From Maratus speciosus (taxonomy: Eukaryota > Arthropoda > Arachnida > Araneae > Salticidae), in contig OZ010788.1 in the NCBI GenBank assembly GCA_963932465.1, positions 201,006,559 to 201,070,558 of the forward strand: 64,000 nt of DNA, read 5' to 3'. How positions within the stretch are numbered: the stretch's first letter is position 1; each line of letters begins with the position of its first letter. Of this stretch, positions 10,855 to 23,182 are shown one piece after another. Both the position numbers and the translations under genes were made by a program. Below the pieces are notes generated by a model. That model was given only the letters and a program-made list of their open reading frames with translations, did not search any database and had not been told where the DNA came from.

Positions 10855-12070
10855 CAAGCAATATTTATTGCAAAATGTTTATTTTTTTTATAGTAATAAC
10901 GTATAATTGCAGAAATCTTCTTAACAATATTCTTATATCCCAACTTTTAAAGCAGTGAATATTCCTATAAGTGAAATCGACAATATGTTCGGCATGTTAA
11001 AAAAATAACATAATACACAATATTCAATTAATAAGTAATGATCTGAGTTCGAGGATATAAAAATCACATGCTTGTGGAAAACAAAACGCATGTTTCCATA
11101 GTAATGGTATTCCATAGTATGGTAAAAAGTATTTTCAATCTTTGAAAGTAAATTATTTTAGAATATGTGTGTATATGGAGGACATTTACACTGAAATTTA
11201 AATTATTGACTACAAAATTATAATTTTAACTGCTTTTTATATAATTTACGCTTGAATACAAAAATGTACTCCGAAATGCTCTTCTCTCAGCTTATTTCAC
11301 ACTTTTCTTATTTGGCTGAAAATTGTATTGTTTGGCGACGAAGGTAATAAATAAATAGCATGTAACTCACTAATACAGCCATTTTTACAAATACTTCTAG
11401 TTTTTTCTGTAAATCATATGATGGGAGAATTATATAAAAATAATAATTAAATTGAGAAAAAAAAAGAAAAGAAAAAAGACTAAAGAATGTAACGTAGATT
11501 TTATTTTATCAAGTTTTCAGACACGTTTTTATTAACCCTTCGCAAGCGATAAAAGAGCTAAAAAGAAAAAAAAATGGCATTCAAAATTGTCAAATCAAAT
11601 TTTCAGATTCATTTTTTTAACCTATCGCAAGCAATAATTCGCCAAATATTGTACCAATTGTAAAATTTCACAATAATTTATACTTTAAGAATTACAAATA
11701 TTTATTCCATGTTTAAATTAAATATTTTCGTTTTATAATATTATGTCTTATTAAAACTTTTTTTCGTTGTTGCTTTTTAAATTAAATATCAGTATTTTTT
11801 TCATTTATTCGCGAGGTATTTGTACTATTTTCTAACAGATATAGCCATCTTAATTCTTTAATCAACAAATCTTTCGCCAAAAGATAATCACTGGCAACCT
11901 TTTCGTTCAAAATAGCAGCAAAATAAGAAATTTATTATCAAAAATCACAGCTATCCCTGTATATTTTCTCATAAACCACCCCGGAAATATTTCCTATTGA
12001 ATGATACAATTTGGGGAAAAATCCACCGGATAGTTTTTGAAAACACTCAAGCGGAACATTTAGATTTTAC
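10855..12070 (+). repeat. Module B, first copy (uninterrupted)
   Basis: It matches 13805-15370 directly. Shared words include AGCAAGCAAT, TTTTATAGTAATAAC, AAAAATCACATGCTT, TTATTTGGCGAC, ATGTAACTCAC, TTCGCCAAATATTGTA and TATCCCTGTATATTTTCTCATAAACCACC. This copy shows the empty site of the MITE present in the second copy (AGCAAGCAATATTTATTGCAAAATG runs straight through). Confidence 0.8.
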
Positions 12071-12082
12071 TGCTTTATAATA

Positions 12083-12720
12083 TACTAGCAGACTAGCAGA
12101 CTATGCCCGCTGCGCTGGTCCATTTTCCAAACGAATCTTAAATCAAACGAAATTGTGATTTTTAACCTTCTATTTTAAACCAGTAAAGACCGTCACCTAA
12201 AATGTCCTTCTGCATTGCTGAAAACGATGCTAACTTCATTGGTATATTATACTATCTTGACCATTTAAATTATACTACTTGAACATTTAAAGTAGAGTTT
12301 GGTACGGAAATGAGACAGTTATGACAACAGGAATTAAAGTATTCTCTAGTCATCACACTGTTAAATTAGAGAGCATTACAATGATTGAAGAGATTGTTTT
12401 TTGAACTTTTAAGAACATTCTGATTGTTCATTTTCATTTGTTTGTTGTTGAACTCCCAGCATCTCAACTCGCGCTATATATGATTCTGGTAGCTTAAATT
12501 CAATCTCATTACATGTTACATTACATTTTTTAATAAACGTCCTCTTCTGGCAGGTCTACTACTGTTTTCCATCTGTCTATTCCAGCAGAATAAATAGAAT
12601 AAAAAAATTAAAGAATTATTTGCAGACAATGATGAGCATTTTACTTATATATTTATTCGAACAGTGAAGTAAAAAAAAAAAAAGTGGATTTTTAAAGCTA
12701 AATTTTTTGAATAAAATTAA
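12083..12720 (+). repeat. Module A, second copy
   Basis: It follows module B directly and repeats 9475-10130, so the order is A-B-A'-B'. Beginning-to-beginning distance for A is ~2.6 kb. The start is TACTAGCAGACTAGCAGACTATGCCCGCTGCGCTGG, with a local 10-bp duplication. Confidence 0.75.
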
Positions 12721-13324
12721 AAGCTACTACTTGATTATCCCATCGACCAAAAAACTATCGTCAAAATATAAGATTAAATGCCAATAATGGATGATCGTAA
12801 ATGTCATATTCACTTGACATTAAACACCTTACACGTATTTGTTACGTTATCAAATTAATTTTAACTCGACTTTTTACTTGCATTTTTATTAAGGTTTTAC
12901 TAATTTATTTGTTCTTTCCTTATTTGAAATAAAAATTTATGTTAATTTGTATAATTTGGCGTGGGCGAATAGTTTGGCGAAATTGGTCGACGCGATAATC
13001 AAGTAGTACACCACGAAAAATATATTTGCATACAGAATTTTTTACGTTAAAGAACATTTACATTCACAGAAAAATATTGCTTAAACAAAAAAAATCCAGA
13101 AAATTATAAATTTCAAAAAATAATTATAAAAAATATGCATGCAAAATTATTACTTATCCACCAGTAGCATTCAAAGAAAAACGCAACCCAAAATGCTGAA
13201 GATCACAACAATCACAATGAAACATTTATCACCGAAAAAAAGCTCGCCAAAAAACCAGAACAGGAAATGGAACTCTTGCCTAACTATTAGACACAGATGT
13301 CATATACGTATCGGGTTTGAAGTG

Positions 13325-13359
<35 letters not shown>

Positions 13360-13634
13360 CAGTTTGGGGAAAACATAGTTTTCAAATACCAGTTACATAT
13401 ATGTATACTTATTTTTAAAAAATTTCTATTATTTTAAAAGGAAATAACAATAAATAAAAAATTAATTAATAACTATAGACAGAAAATAATTTATTTAATT
13501 GTAAAAAAAGGAAATAAGAGTAAATAAACGATTTATTAAATAAAGAACAATAGCCATGTTAGTTACCATGTCAGGCAAAATAACGCCATTTTGGAGCCCA
13601 TTAGGTACCCTGGAGCGTATATGAATTCCGTGCC

Positions 13635-13668
<34 letters not shown>

Positions 13669-13804
13669 TGGAATTCAGACGTTACTTTGTGTACTTTTAA
13701 ATATCGAAGATTAGTCTAATATCTTTTAAAATATTACCCAACAGAGGGGGGAATATGAAGAAAAACAAAGAAGAAATAACGAATTAAAAAAGATTTGCAA
13801 TTTT
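12721..13804. other. Spacer with poly-T and (ATA)n
   Basis: AT-rich spacer between A' and B'. It holds a ~29-T tract at 13327-13355 and an (AAT)n run at ~13635-13668. Imperfect GAATTCCGTGCC / TGGAATTCAGAC lie on the two sides of the AAT run. No gene seen. Confidence 0.55.
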
Positions 13805-15370
13805 TTTTCAGCAAGCAATTATTGGTACTTTCCAGTTAACCGGGCGCCAGTGTTATATATATACATATATATACATACATAGATGCGTATATATACATAT
13901 ATTATATCTATACACATATATACATGTGTATCCACATATTTGTATATGTATATAGATGTATATACATACATTTGTGTATACATATACATGTATATATAAC
14001 AGTGGCGCGCGGCTAACCGAAAAGTACCCAATTTTTATTTTAAAATGTTGAATTGTTTTATAGTAATAACACATGATTGCATAAATTTCCCTAAGAATAG
14101 TTTTCAGGTCCTAAATTTTGAAACTGTGAATTTCACTGTACGTGAAATTGGCGTTATGGCCAAAGAAATATTAAATAAACAATAACATTTTCAAAAAAGA
14201 AAAAAAGGGATAATATTCATTGATCTGAATTGGAGTCTATAAAAATCACATGCTTCCGTAATTACGACGAAATTTTTTTTTAAAGTATGAAATTGCGAAC
14301 AGATGTCATATATTCCCTCGGCAGCCATCTGGGATTTTTTCTTGGCGTGAAAACTCCTTTTCCGCCAAGTAGTAAATGTCTCCCAGCAACAATTTATGCG
14401 CATGAAAGGCTTAACGAAAATAAAATGTAAAACATCGTCAACAAAAAATCTCCGAGAAATCTCAAAACATCCAAGATGGCGTCCGCTTGAATATCCAGCA
14501 TCTAAGCCTGAAAGGATTTTACAACATGTATGTGTGGCAGAAATTCAAACAAAATTTTAAATATTTGATTACATTTTAAAACTATTAACTGATATCTATA
14601 TCATTTATAATCGAATATAAAAATGTTGATCTCGTTCACTTGAACAACCACAAATCCTCAAGCTAATGTCACGCTTATGCATTTTTGGCTTAAAATCACA
14701 TTATTTGGCGACAAACGAAAAATAGAAATCGTAAAGAAACACATAATATGTAACTCACAATAATTACAGTATTATTTACAGTTGCATCTGCTTGTTTCTC
14801 CTATAAATCACATTATGTGAATTAAATAGTTAGATAAAAATGAAAAGAAAAGAACTAAAAAGGAAAAAAAAATTATTAATTCAAAATTAGTCTAATCAAA
14901 TTTTCAGATTTCTTTTTTTAACGTAAGGCAGGGGATAATTCGCCAAATATTGTATCAACTGTAAAATTTCGCAATAAATTATATTTTAAGTATTACAAAT
15001 ATTTATTTCATGTTTAAATTAAATATTTTTGTTTTATAATATTATGTCTTATTAAAACATTTTTTTTGTTGTCTTTTTAAATTAAATATCAGTATTTTTT
15101 TTTTTTCATTTATTTGCGAAATGTTTGTCTAACGGATATAGTCATTTCAATTTTCTAATCAACAAACTTTTCGCCAAAATATAATCACTGGCAACCCTTT
15201 CCTTCAAAATAACATTAAAATACGAAATTTATTACCAAAAATCATAGTTATCCCTGTATATTTTCTCATAAACCACCACGTGAATATTCTTTATCGAATG
15301 ATATAATTTGCAAAAAAATCCACCGAGTAGTTTTTGAAAACACTCGAGCGGAACTTTTTGATCTTACTTT
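13805..15370 (+). repeat. Module B, second copy (interrupted by MITE)
   Basis: Same order of words as 10855-12070. It is broken after AGCAAGCAATT (13811-13820) by a 210-bp foldback MITE and resumes at ~14032 with TTTTTATTTTAAAATG. The copy is diverged, so the duplication is old. The open frame at 14191-14403 minus is not supported. Confidence 0.8.
13822..14031. mobile_element. Foldback MITE with TA-rich core, 210 bp
   Basis: The arms are TTGGTACTTTCCAGTTAACC..GCGCCAGTGTTATATATA (left) and its near-perfect inverse at 13990-14031. The core is ATATATACATATATACA-type. Comparison with the other module B copy shows both boundaries. The two Tyr/Ile-rich minus-strand frames here are artefacts of the TA core. 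Confidence 0.85.
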
Positions 15371-15399
15371 ATAATATATATGATAACTTTTTTGAAGGT

Positions 15400-15490
15400 A
15401 TGCAATTGAAATTATCTAATCAGAAATACGATAAATATGTGTGAGGAATACGTTTCATAAATACGTGAAAAAATTTTTTTTATAAATTTT

Positions 15491-15532
<42 letters not shown>

Positions 15533-16105
15533 TAAATTTTCCTTTAAAATTTCATCAAGTTTAAAAAAACAGGAAAAAGAAAAAGTATTATTTCAGGATT
15601 GTGCTTAAAATATAAAAAAGTATAAGCAATAATAAATTTAAAAAAAAGTTTCCAGGCGTAAATTAGTTTGGAGTTTTTTCAATAAGAATATTACTTTAAA
15701 AATTGCGAAAAAAATAAATTTTCATGAAAAATTCGAAAATATAAATGTAATTTATTAAGAAAAAATTCAAAAACTCAAATCTGCAGAATTCATAATTCTG
15801 CATAAATTTTGTTGAGTGTCATATGTAAAATTAATTAAAGGAGAAAAAAGCTTCAAGCCAACATCTTGAACAGTATGCGTGCACGCTACCTCCAGGCTAC
15901 GAAGTCCACACGCTTCTTTAAAGTAACGGGTACTTGAAACATAAGCTGAACTTTGACCCCAATTTCTCAAAAACTAAGTCCCATTTGAAGAAAACCTTTC
16001 ACCAGAATAATTAGGAGGATAACCCCTATAACATACTTTAAAATTATCAAAATCTGTACGCACCATGTGAGGTTCCCTTGTTAGTATAATTGTCTCGGTG
16101 ACTCT
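15400..16105 (-). repeat. Long inverted arm, right
   Basis: Inverted partner of 8552-9130. It includes a ~40-A tract at 15491-15530 that is absent from the left arm. With the left arm it encloses A-B-A'-B', giving a ~7.5-kb foldback structure. Confidence 0.8.
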
Positions 16106-16134
16106 TAGTAATAAGTTATATTAATTAAATCGCT

Positions 16135-16872
16135 TGAAATCGATATGTTTTTATAGTGTATTTTTTAAAACTATGAGGGAAAAAGGAAATTTATAGCTAA
16201 TTAAATTTGAAAATCCAGGGATGGTCAATTGTAAATTGTCTAATCGATATGTTTTCGATACGTTTTTATAGTGTATTTTTTTAAACTATGAGGGAAAAAG
16301 GAAATTTATAGCTAATTAAATTTGAAAATCCAGGGATGGTCAATTGTCAATAGTCTAATCGATATGTTTTTTATAGTGTATCTTTAAAAACCATGAGAGA
16401 AAAAGAAAATGTAAAGATAATTAAATTTGAAAATACAGTGATGGTCAATTGTCCAATCGATATGTTTTTATAGTGTATTTTTTAAAACTATGAGGGAAAA
16501 AGGAAATTTATAGCTAATTAAATTTGAAAATCCTGGGATGGTCAATTGTCCTGGTCAATTGTCAATTGTCTAATCGATATGTTTTTTATAGTGTATCTTT
16601 AAAAACCATGAGAGAAAAAGAAAATATAAAGCTAATTAAATTTGAACATACAGTGATGGTCAATTGTCCAATCGATATATTTTTATAGCGTATCTTTAAT
16701 AACCATAAGAGAAAAAGAAAATTTATAGCTAATTAAATTTGAAAATCCGGGATGGTCAATTGTCCTGGTGAATTTTCCAATCGCTATGTTTTTATAGTGT
16801 ATTTTTAAAAAGCATGAGAGAAAAGGAAATTTATAGCTGAATAAATTTGAAAATCCAGGGATGGTCCGTTGT
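16135..16872 (+). repeat. Minisatellite, 7 units of ~98-117 bp
   Basis: Each unit starts ATCGATATGTTTTTATAGTG and contains ATGAG.GAAAAAG.AAAT.TA, AGCTAATTAAATTTGAA and GGGATGGTCAATTGTC. Unit starts (CGATATG or CGCTATG) are at 16141, 16245, 16360, 16458, 16575, 16673 and 16782. Unit spacing alternates between shorter (~98) and longer (~115) forms because a partial CAATTGT block is sometimes doubled, suggesting growth by a two-unit step. The minus-strand 90-codon frame at 16683-16955 is a by-product. Confidence 0.9.
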
Positions 16873-16915
16873 CTGTTCCGACCTCGTACGTCCGGACGAC
16901 CATGAACAAACAGTA

Positions 16916-17090
16916 ATGATAGCGAATAAAACTGGGAAACAAAATGGAAAATCACCAGTCTTTCACCTCTGCTTCTCTGAGTATTTATTGCTTTGCTCCG
17001 CTATCAACTTTTCAACCTAATCTCACGATCACGTTAAAAATAATAAATAGCCCGCCATATCTTCCCCCAAAATGACAGCTCGCCCAATAA
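16916..17090 (+). repeat. Direct repeat R1, right copy
   Basis: Partner of 8068-8270. It begins directly after the minisatellite. The following 17100-17440 contains overlapping minus-strand frames with no recognised domain. Confidence 0.75.
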
Positions 17091-17442
17091 CTGCATATTC
17101 ATCCATTTTGAAAAGCAGATGGGCCTCAATCGAAGTTAGAAAAATAAAGACTGCCCTTTTCGAGTCAAGTAAGGGGTAAAACGGTTCGCAATTGATGGAG
17201 GAAAGAGTTAATGATACGTCTGACCCATCTAATTGAACTCCCGCATCCCGCAACTCGAAGAACCACCTTCCCGCTCTTCCGATGTGGGAGGATCTGCAAT
17301 GAGAATTTGATGGAGAATGAGTGCTCGGATTTTCGTGAAGAGAGAGAAATCCACAGTTGAGAGAAAACCTGACTCATTGATATAGAAGCATATGAAGCTT
17401 GATTTTGGAATTTTTGAAACCCGCTCTTTTGATCGTAACATA

Positions 17443-17483
<41 letters not shown>
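17443..17483. repeat. (TA)n microsatellite
   Basis: About 20 TA units immediately upstream of the reverse transcriptase relic. Confidence 0.95.
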
Positions 17484-17486
<3 letters not shown>

Positions 17487-17576
17487 GATATTTTTATATA
17501 TAAAATTTCAATCTATTACAATAAACCTATTGCATATTTTAATCAATGGAAAATATTAGTAATTGAAAAATTAACT

Positions 17577-18764
17577 ATGGCTTTAAAAAATAATATTTCT
17601 GATTTGGTTTCTATTAACACAAAGCATTTTTTCCAACAAATTACTAAATTACAAAAAAACTACGTTATTACATATGTAGACAAATCTCCTAATAATTATG
17701 CAATCATATTTAAATCTTATTATCACCAACTTCTTACAACCTGTATTTCTTCTAATAAATCTTTTCAAAAAAACTAATGAAAATGTAATCGTAAATAATC
17801 GTAAAATTCAAAGTTATTATAAACTATTAAATATTCTATCTATTAACTTTAATTATCCTTATTTAATTCTTATTCCCAAATTTCATAAAACTCCAATTAA
17901 ATTTAGGACTGTAACTATTGGTTGCAATACATATAATAATAAAGCCAATAAACTTCTATTAAAAATTCTTAATCAATTATATATACTTACTACAAACAAT
18001 GATAATACACATTGTATAAAAAATAGCTATCAACTGGTCAATATTTTAAAAATCTTCATTGTGTATATAATATAACGACATATGACTTCAAAGATCTTTT
18101 TAATAATATAGACTTATTAGAAATGCATAATATTATAAATGCATTATTTAAAAAGTATTATAAAAAACTGGAATTACCATCTAATATTGATATCACATAT
18201 TTTAAATCATTAATAAACTTTATTTTCTATAATAATTATATATTGCAAGATAACATATTATATTTACAGCACGTCGGTATACCACAAGGTGGTTGTGCAT
18301 CCAGTTTATTATCAGACTTATACTTATATCACTATGAACGTACTTTTACTAATAATAATCTACATTTATATCGTTATATTGATGACATAATTTTAATTGC
18401 CACTGATCAATCTAAAATTTCTCAATTTCCAGTCGATTATCCCACTAATTTGGAATTAACGGAAAACCTCTTATCTAACAATACAATTAACTTCTTAGAT
18501 CTTAAAATTACAATAAAAGACAACAAAACAATAACAGATTTATATGATAAACGTAAAGAATTTAAATTCAAAGTTAATACATTTACAAATTTTAAATCTT
18601 GTCTTCATCATTTTGTATATCGAAATATACTACTTAATCATTTATATAGAAGAAAATGTTTATGTTCTTCTCATCTAATTAACAATAATATTAAAAAATT
18701 AATTTATGATGCATTAAATCATGGTTTTCCAAAAAAAATCATATATTCATTAATATACAATTAG
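17577..18764 (+). pseudogene. Penelope-like reverse transcriptase, two frameshifts
   Basis: Three frames follow one another. The first (17577-~17770) has YVDKSPNNYAIIFKSYY, like the entry motif of Penelope-like RTs. The second (~17770-18055) has LILIPKFHKTPIKFRTVTIG. The third (~18060-18764) has TYDFKDLFNNID (catalytic Asp region), GIPQGGCASSLLSDLYLYHY, LYRYIDDIILI (the YxDD box) and NTINFLDLKI. The catalytic residues are intact; only the frame is broken, near 17770 and 18055. No GIY-YIG nuclease domain follows. The protein stops at 18764, 15 bp before a 24-A tract. A second fragment of the family lies at 300-790. The third frame alone is 213 codons. Penelope-like is my best class, but another eukaryotic RT family with FxDL..GIPQGG..YIDD order is possible. 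Confidence 0.82.
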
Positions 18765-18779
18765 TACTTACATGATCTT

Positions 18780-18803
18780 AAAAAAAAAAAAAAAAAAAAA
18801 AAA
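18780..18803 (+). repeat. Poly(A) tract after RT relic
   Basis: 24 consecutive A residues lie 15 bp after the RT stop codon. The position and strand fit a retrotransposed, polyadenylated 3' end. Confidence 0.85.
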
Positions 18804-19612
18804 TTAACACATGCGTAAACAAAATTACAAAAAAATTTATAAAATAAAAAAATATTTATAAAAAATTAAATTGTAAAAATTGTAAAATAATAATAAAAAA
18901 TATCTATAGGATGGTTGGATGGGTAGATGTTAGAGTACGGAGGAGGGTGGTGTTGTCTGGATAATACGCAATGGTTAATTATAAAAAAAGGGGGCTTTTG
19001 TATTATAACTACATTTCTAATACGTATTTTATATGGATGTTGATTTGATGTTTTATATGCAATTGGTACCTTTTCTTTTTATTTCAATTCATATTAAATT
19101 TAACTTATTTAATCAAATTCAGTATTAACTTGTTTTAAAATTTAGTCTACTCAGGACAATATCATATTAATTAATAATAGTATACCATCTTTTTAGTGAT
19201 TATTATGCATATAAGTTTATTTGCTATAACTAATGTTATACTGTATGTATTAAAATTGGGTAAATAGTTTTTATTATTATTCCTCTATACTTTTTAATAT
19301 TGTTTTATTTTCAACTTTGTATTCCATGATTAATTATCAGTTTAATTTGTTTGATTGTCACAATCATATTTTTTTAGCTTTTTTATGGCTAAATGGAAGA
19401 TAATTCACACACTATATTTGTGATCTTTAGGATGTTGGGAATTTTAGAATCTGACACTCTTCTATAAACATCCATTTTTTATTTATTTATTTATTTATTT
19501 TCTTTACCGTTCATTTTTTATATGTAATGGTAATTATTAAAGTTTTTTATATTATTAATATATATAATTTATTTTATTTTATAGCATATATATTCTATAT
19601 ATTATCAATGTT

Positions 19613-19649
<37 letters not shown>

Positions 19650-20624
19650 CTCATTGTAGATTAAATGGGTTTGGTAATAGAATATATTGAAAGCATTTTA
19701 TTAACATTTAATTAATTTAAATTTTTTAAATAATTTTTTTGAATAATTTTATATTAGGATTTGTGTAGTAATGCAGTTGATATGTTTTTATTTCTTTAGC
19801 TTTTATTAGGTTCTTCTTTTTGTGACATTTGAATAATAATAATAGTTTTAAAATAAAATAATAGATGGCAGCACCAAAAATTTTGTCTTTTTAAAGCTTC
19901 TATTAAAGTTATAATTTTAATTTTTTACGCCAGATGGTATTTAACGCTGTATATTGGCAATATTGTAAAATTGATATTAAACAATTTAAAATTGTTTTTA
20001 GGTATTTTAAATAATGTAATTATTTTCTATTTATATTATATTAATTGTATTTATCACGGTATTTTAAAATGAATTAACTGAATCCATAGGCTTTAATTTC
20101 TGTGTTAACTTAACTGTTTTATTCACCTTAATCTTATCATGCTTATGGATTCCACGTGCGGGAATATATTTTGAAAATCTACTGGTAATTTATTCGGTAA
20201 GTTGTGTAAGATTTCTATTGCTATAAATTAAATATTTAATGGGTTGTAGTGTTTTTTTCCATTTCATGCCATTTGATAATGTTCTGTTTTCATCTTGAGA
20301 CAATTCTTTTGGATCTATTGGTTGTTCGAGTACAGGAGAAAAAAAAATTCAGCTTTAAGCTCTTTTCTCACAGAAAACAACTGATTTGCTTATATCATTG
20401 AATTCTGTACTCTTGAAAACGTAATTCAATATATAAGTTTTTCATTTTTTTTCGGAATCCATATTCTTCTTTTTTTATTCTTCCTTATTAATTCTTGTAA
20501 TTAAGTATAAGGTACTTTATTTTATACATACTGTTCTATATTATAGGTCTGTGGCATCCATTTTTATTGTCAATCATTCACAATAATGCGGTTTTTGATG
20601 ATGGTCGGTAATGTTTTATTAATG

Positions 20625-20628
<4 letters not shown>
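18804..20628. other. AT-rich stretch, nothing identified
   Basis: It includes a T tract at ~19617-19644 and a TTTA microsatellite at ~19478-19500. A small GGATGG-rich patch is at 18910-18960. No open frame or terminal repeat stood out. Confidence 0.5.

Positions 20629-20674
<46 letters not shown>
20629..20674. repeat. (TA)n microsatellite
   Basis: An uninterrupted run of TA units. Confidence 0.95.
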
Positions 20675-20678
<4 letters not shown>

Positions 20679-21134
20679 GTTCTACGGTTTGAACTAGGAA
20701 TAAAATAGGATGCTATTTTTCAGATCCTAACAAAAATTTTAAGAAAGATATTCGGAAAGTGGAGTTATTTTAAGAGATATTCTTAATAATATCGCACAAA
20801 TACACCGGTTGGAATAACAGAAAACGACTTAGAGATTACGGACAGTATATAGATATGTCTTTTCTTTCTAAATCAAATATATGCATACCATACCCCATTT
20901 TCAGAAGCTGTCAAAAATTCTAATAACTAAAATTTTTCAAAATAATCAGAGTTATAATTTATAATTTAGGAGAAAAAAGAGCTGCTGCTTTTTGTCTGGA
21001 CATGTTCGAAGATAATATGCATGTAAAAAACAAGTGGGTAAGTGTGATCACAGATCGCACAGAGGGTTTCGTTTAATATTCATTTCAAAACACTTTATCC
21101 TTTTCAAAAATCTGTTAGTTCCACATTTCGCAAC

Positions 21135-21255
21135 CAGGGGCGCACTCTATTCTAAACAAATCTCTATCCGAACGAAACTCCGTTTTGCATACTATCCGTA
21201 TATATATTAGTCGAAGGGATTGGGCCCATAGTACCCGAGATAAGTAGGCGCCCCT
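21135..21255. mobile_element. Possible small MITE, CAGGGGCGC ends
   Basis: CAGGGGCGC at 21135 pairs with GCGCCCCTG ending at 21255. The ends look hAT-like, but no 8-bp target duplication is visible, so it may simply be a hairpin of the enclosing element. Confidence 0.4.
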
Positions 21256-21359
21256 GGCGGTAAAAAGTGGAACTCAAATATGTAAGGCTATGGTGCATAA
21301 TATGAAAGAATGGTCAAAGGGGTGCCGGCAAAAGTTGAAAAAGTGCTCCCCGGGTGAAA

Positions 21360-23125
21360 AGGGCGGAGGATAGAAAAATTGCTTAAAATATACGTTAGAG
21401 CACGGAGGAGTAAATAATATAAGACCTTTTTGAAAATTTTATGATTTGTTGTGTGGTCTGAGGTATTCAGCTATACGTATGCAAAAATTCATGTCTCCAA
21501 CTTAATTAGGGGCTCTGTTAGAAAGAATTGCTTAAAATACATATGTGGTAGCTCAAAGGGTTAAACGTAAGACTTTTTCAAGATTTAATAATTTGTCGCC
21601 TGGCCTCAGGTGTTCTGCTATAATAAGCATGCAAAATTTCAAATCTCCAATTTAATAAGGGTCTCAGTTAGGAAGAATTGCTTAAAACACGCATGTGGGA
21701 GCCCAATGGGTTAAATGTACGACTTTTTCAAATTTTTATGATTTGTCGCATGATGGTGTTCAGTTATAAGTATGCAAAATTTCACGCCTCCAAACGAAAT
21801 AGGGTGTCACTTAGAAAGAATTGTTTAAAATACACATGTAGGAACCCAAAAGCTTAAATGTACGACTTTTTCAAAATTTTATGATTTGCCGTTTGATGTG
21901 TGATGCTCAGCTATAAGTATGCAGAATTTCACACCTCCAACGTAAATAGGGGCTCACTTAAAAAGAATTGTTTAAAATACACTTGTGTGAGCCCAAAGGG
22001 TTAAATGTACGACTTTTTGAAAATTTATGATTTGTCGTTTGATGTGAGGTATTCAGCTATAATTATGCAAAATTTCACACCTCTAACCAAAATAGGGGCT
22101 CACTTAAAAAGAATTGTTTAGAATACACATGTGGGGGCCCAAAGGGTTAAATATACAACTTTTTAAAAATTTTATGATTTGTCGTTTGATGTGAGGTATT
22201 CAGCTATAAGTATGCAATATTTCACTCCTCCAACCTAATTAGGGGCTCACTTAGAAAGAATTGTTTAAAATACACATGTGGGAGCCTAAAGGGTTAAATG
22301 TACGATTTTTCAAAATTTTATAGTTTGTCGTTTGATGTGAGATGTTCAGCTACAAGTTTGTAAAATTTCACGCCTCCAACCTAATTAGAGGCTCACATAG
22401 AAAGAATTGTTTGAAATACACATGGGGGAGCCCAAAGGGTTAAATGTACGACTTTTTCAAAATTTTATGATTTGTTGTTTGATCTCAGGTGTCCATCTAT
22501 AAGTACGCAAAATTTCACGCCTGCAACCTAATTAGGGACGCACTTAGAAAGAATTGTTTAAAATACACATGTGAATGCCCAAAGGGTTAAATGTACGACT
22601 TTTTCAAAATTTTATAGTTTGTCGTTTGATGTGAGGTGTTCAGCTATAAGTTTGTAAAATTTCACTCCTCCAACCTAATTAGAGACTCACATAGAAAGAA
22701 TTGTTTGAAATACACATGGGGGAGCCCAAAGGGTTAAATGTACGACTTTTTCAAAATTTTATGATTTGTCTTTTGATGTGAGGTATTCAGCTATAAGTAT
22801 GCAAAATTTCACGCTTCCAATGTAATTAGAGGTTCACATAGAAAGAATTGTTTAAAATACACATGTGGGAGCCCAAAGGGTTAAATGAATGACTTTTTCA
22901 AAATTTTATGATTTGTCGTTTGATCTGAGGTGTCCATCTATAAGTACGCAAAATTTCATTCCTGCAACCTAATTAGGGACTCACTTAGAAAGAATTGTTT
23001 AAAATAAACATGTGGGAGCCCAAAGGGTTAAATGTACGACTTTTTCAAAATTTTATGATTTGTCGTATGATGTGTGGTGGTCATCTATAAGTATGCAAAA
23101 TTTCAAATCTCTAACATGTGAAGTT
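21360..23125 (+). repeat. 147-bp tandem satellite, about 12 units
   Basis: The unit contains AGAAAGAATTGTTTAAAATA, CACATGTGGGAGCCCAAAGG, GTTAAATGTACGACTTTTTC, AAAATTTTATGATTTGTCGT and CAGCTATAAGTATGCAAAAT. GGGTTAAA words (the TTAA position) occur at 21561, 21711, 21854, 22001, 22147, 22294, 22440, 22587, 22734, 22881 and 23028. After the first two steps the spacing is almost constant at 146-147 bp. Short frames here are not genes. Confidence 0.95.
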
Positions 23126-23147
23126 TCTGAGAACGGGCTCTGTGACG

Positions 23148-23148
23148 G

Positions 23149-23182
<34 letters not shown>
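23148..23182 (+). repeat. (GACA)n microsatellite
   Basis: A GGACAGACGGACAGACAGAC-type run lies between the 147-bp array and the terminal hairpin. Confidence 0.9.

Noticed and set aside
13819..14074. Two minus-strand frames rich in Tyr and Ile that look like membrane segments
   Set aside because: They come from the TA-rich core of the foldback MITE.
21360..23125. CRISPR array (regular repeats)
   Set aside because: The whole 147-bp unit is conserved with no variable spacers, and the DNA is eukaryotic.
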